Origin: UKL13-2 sp043773745
GTDB taxonomy: Bacteria; Pseudomonadota; Gammaproteobacteria; Burkholderiales; Usitatibacteraceae
Length of the DNA stretch: 64,000 nucleotides
Assembly: GCA_043773745.1 (NCBI GenBank)
Contig: JAYVEV010000129.1
Span: 1-64,000 of the forward strand
Reading direction: 5' to 3'
Positions within the stretch are counted from its first letter, which is position 1. Every line of letters starts with the position of its first letter. Shown in pieces: positions 63,777-64,000 of this stretch. Under the pieces are notes generated by a model. It had not been told where the DNA came from. It ran no database searches and was given only the letters and a program-made list of their open reading frames with translations. Both the position numbers and the translations under genes were made by a program.

Positions 63777-64000
63777 TTAACGACGTCCGCCAAAAATTGA
63801 GCCCAATACACCGCGAATAATGCGCCGCCCCGCTTCGCTCGCCATTGCCCGTGCAGCGCTTTTTACCGCGGCTTCTGCGACACTTTCACGTCCCCGCGAA
63901 TTGCCACTACTGTTTTCAGTCCCGCTTAATGCACCACCGATTTTGCTAAAAATACCACCTAATCCACCGGCGTTGTTATCGGGTGACGGCGCGCTTGAAT
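63777..64000 (-). CDS. HerA-like/DUF853 ATPase, C-terminal end (partial)
   Basis: The reading frame from the right edge ends at 63777. It encodes a Gly/Ser/Asn-rich linker, then SVAEAAVKSAARAMASEAGR and a terminal RGVLGSIFGGRR, which is the usual ending of YjgR-type (DUF853) proteins. The ATPase domain is outside the window. It is 49 bases upstream of slmA on the same strand. Confidence 0.72.
   Translation of the reverse strand, partial: SSAPSPDNNAGGLGGIFSKIGGALSGTENSSGNSRGRESVAEAAVKSAARAMASEAGRRIIRGVLGSIFGGRR

Overview
The window reads as one chromosomal segment of a betaproteobacterium. The basis is gene content and order: pyrG-kdsA-eno-ftsB in a row, purB next to a small GST and mnmA, clpS-clpA beside a cold-shock gene, a Bug/TctC-type binding protein and SlmA. 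I recognised these from family knowledge; no database was searched. I see no rRNA, tRNA, CRISPR array or intact prophage.

Layout. 1-0.6 kb: insertion-sequence debris (the end of an IS3-type transposase and a collapsed REP-associated transposase). 0.6-12 kb: secreted and envelope proteins (an Ig/FG-GAP protein, a beta-lactamase-fold hydrolase, an S9 peptidase, a TonB-dependent receptor) and several unknowns. 12-21 kb: ycaO, a PAP2 phosphatase, a Bug protein, TerC, a dienelactone hydrolase, a glycosyltransferase, a PLD lipoprotein and an unknown secreted protein. 20.8-21.1 kb: two decayed gene remnants on the minus strand. 22-26 kb: pckG, then an mtnA/class II aldolase pair that resembles a DHAP-shunt salvage module. 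26-31 kb: the housekeeping block pyrG, kdsA, eno, ftsB, a YjbR-type gene and greB. 31-39 kb: a short 6-phosphogluconate dehydrogenase, a GumN-like protein coupled to a thiamine-diphosphate enzyme, htpG behind a good heat-shock promoter, an SDR and an EamA exporter. 39.7-41.5 kb: a small mercury-uptake island (merT, merP, a GDCCVxC gene, divergent merR) without merA. 41.7-57 kb: queG, tsaE-amiC, a TonB-like proline-rich protein, a class IV aminotransferase, two cold-shock genes, a DUF885 protein, a flavoprotein, a cysteine-less glutaredoxin-like protein, an EF-hand protein converging on purB, GST, mnmA, an Ala/Pro repeat protein and rluE. 57-64 kb: clpS-clpA, a flavocytochrome c sulfide dehydrogenase pair, a GNAT enzyme, a SnoaL-like protein, slmA and the end of a HerA-like gene.

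The most notable signals outside ordinary genes are: (i) two 56-nt near-palindromes about 36 kb apart that align without gaps at 41 of 56 positions, which points to a dispersed REP-like family in a genome that also carries a RAYT remnant; (ii) a MerR-type promoter placed so close to merT that its transcript would be almost leaderless; (iii) a run of ten cytosines in the 5' end of a thiamine-diphosphate enzyme gene; (iv) the mtnA-aldolase pair; (v) several enzymes lacking a hallmark catalytic residue. All scores rest on reading the sequence by eye.
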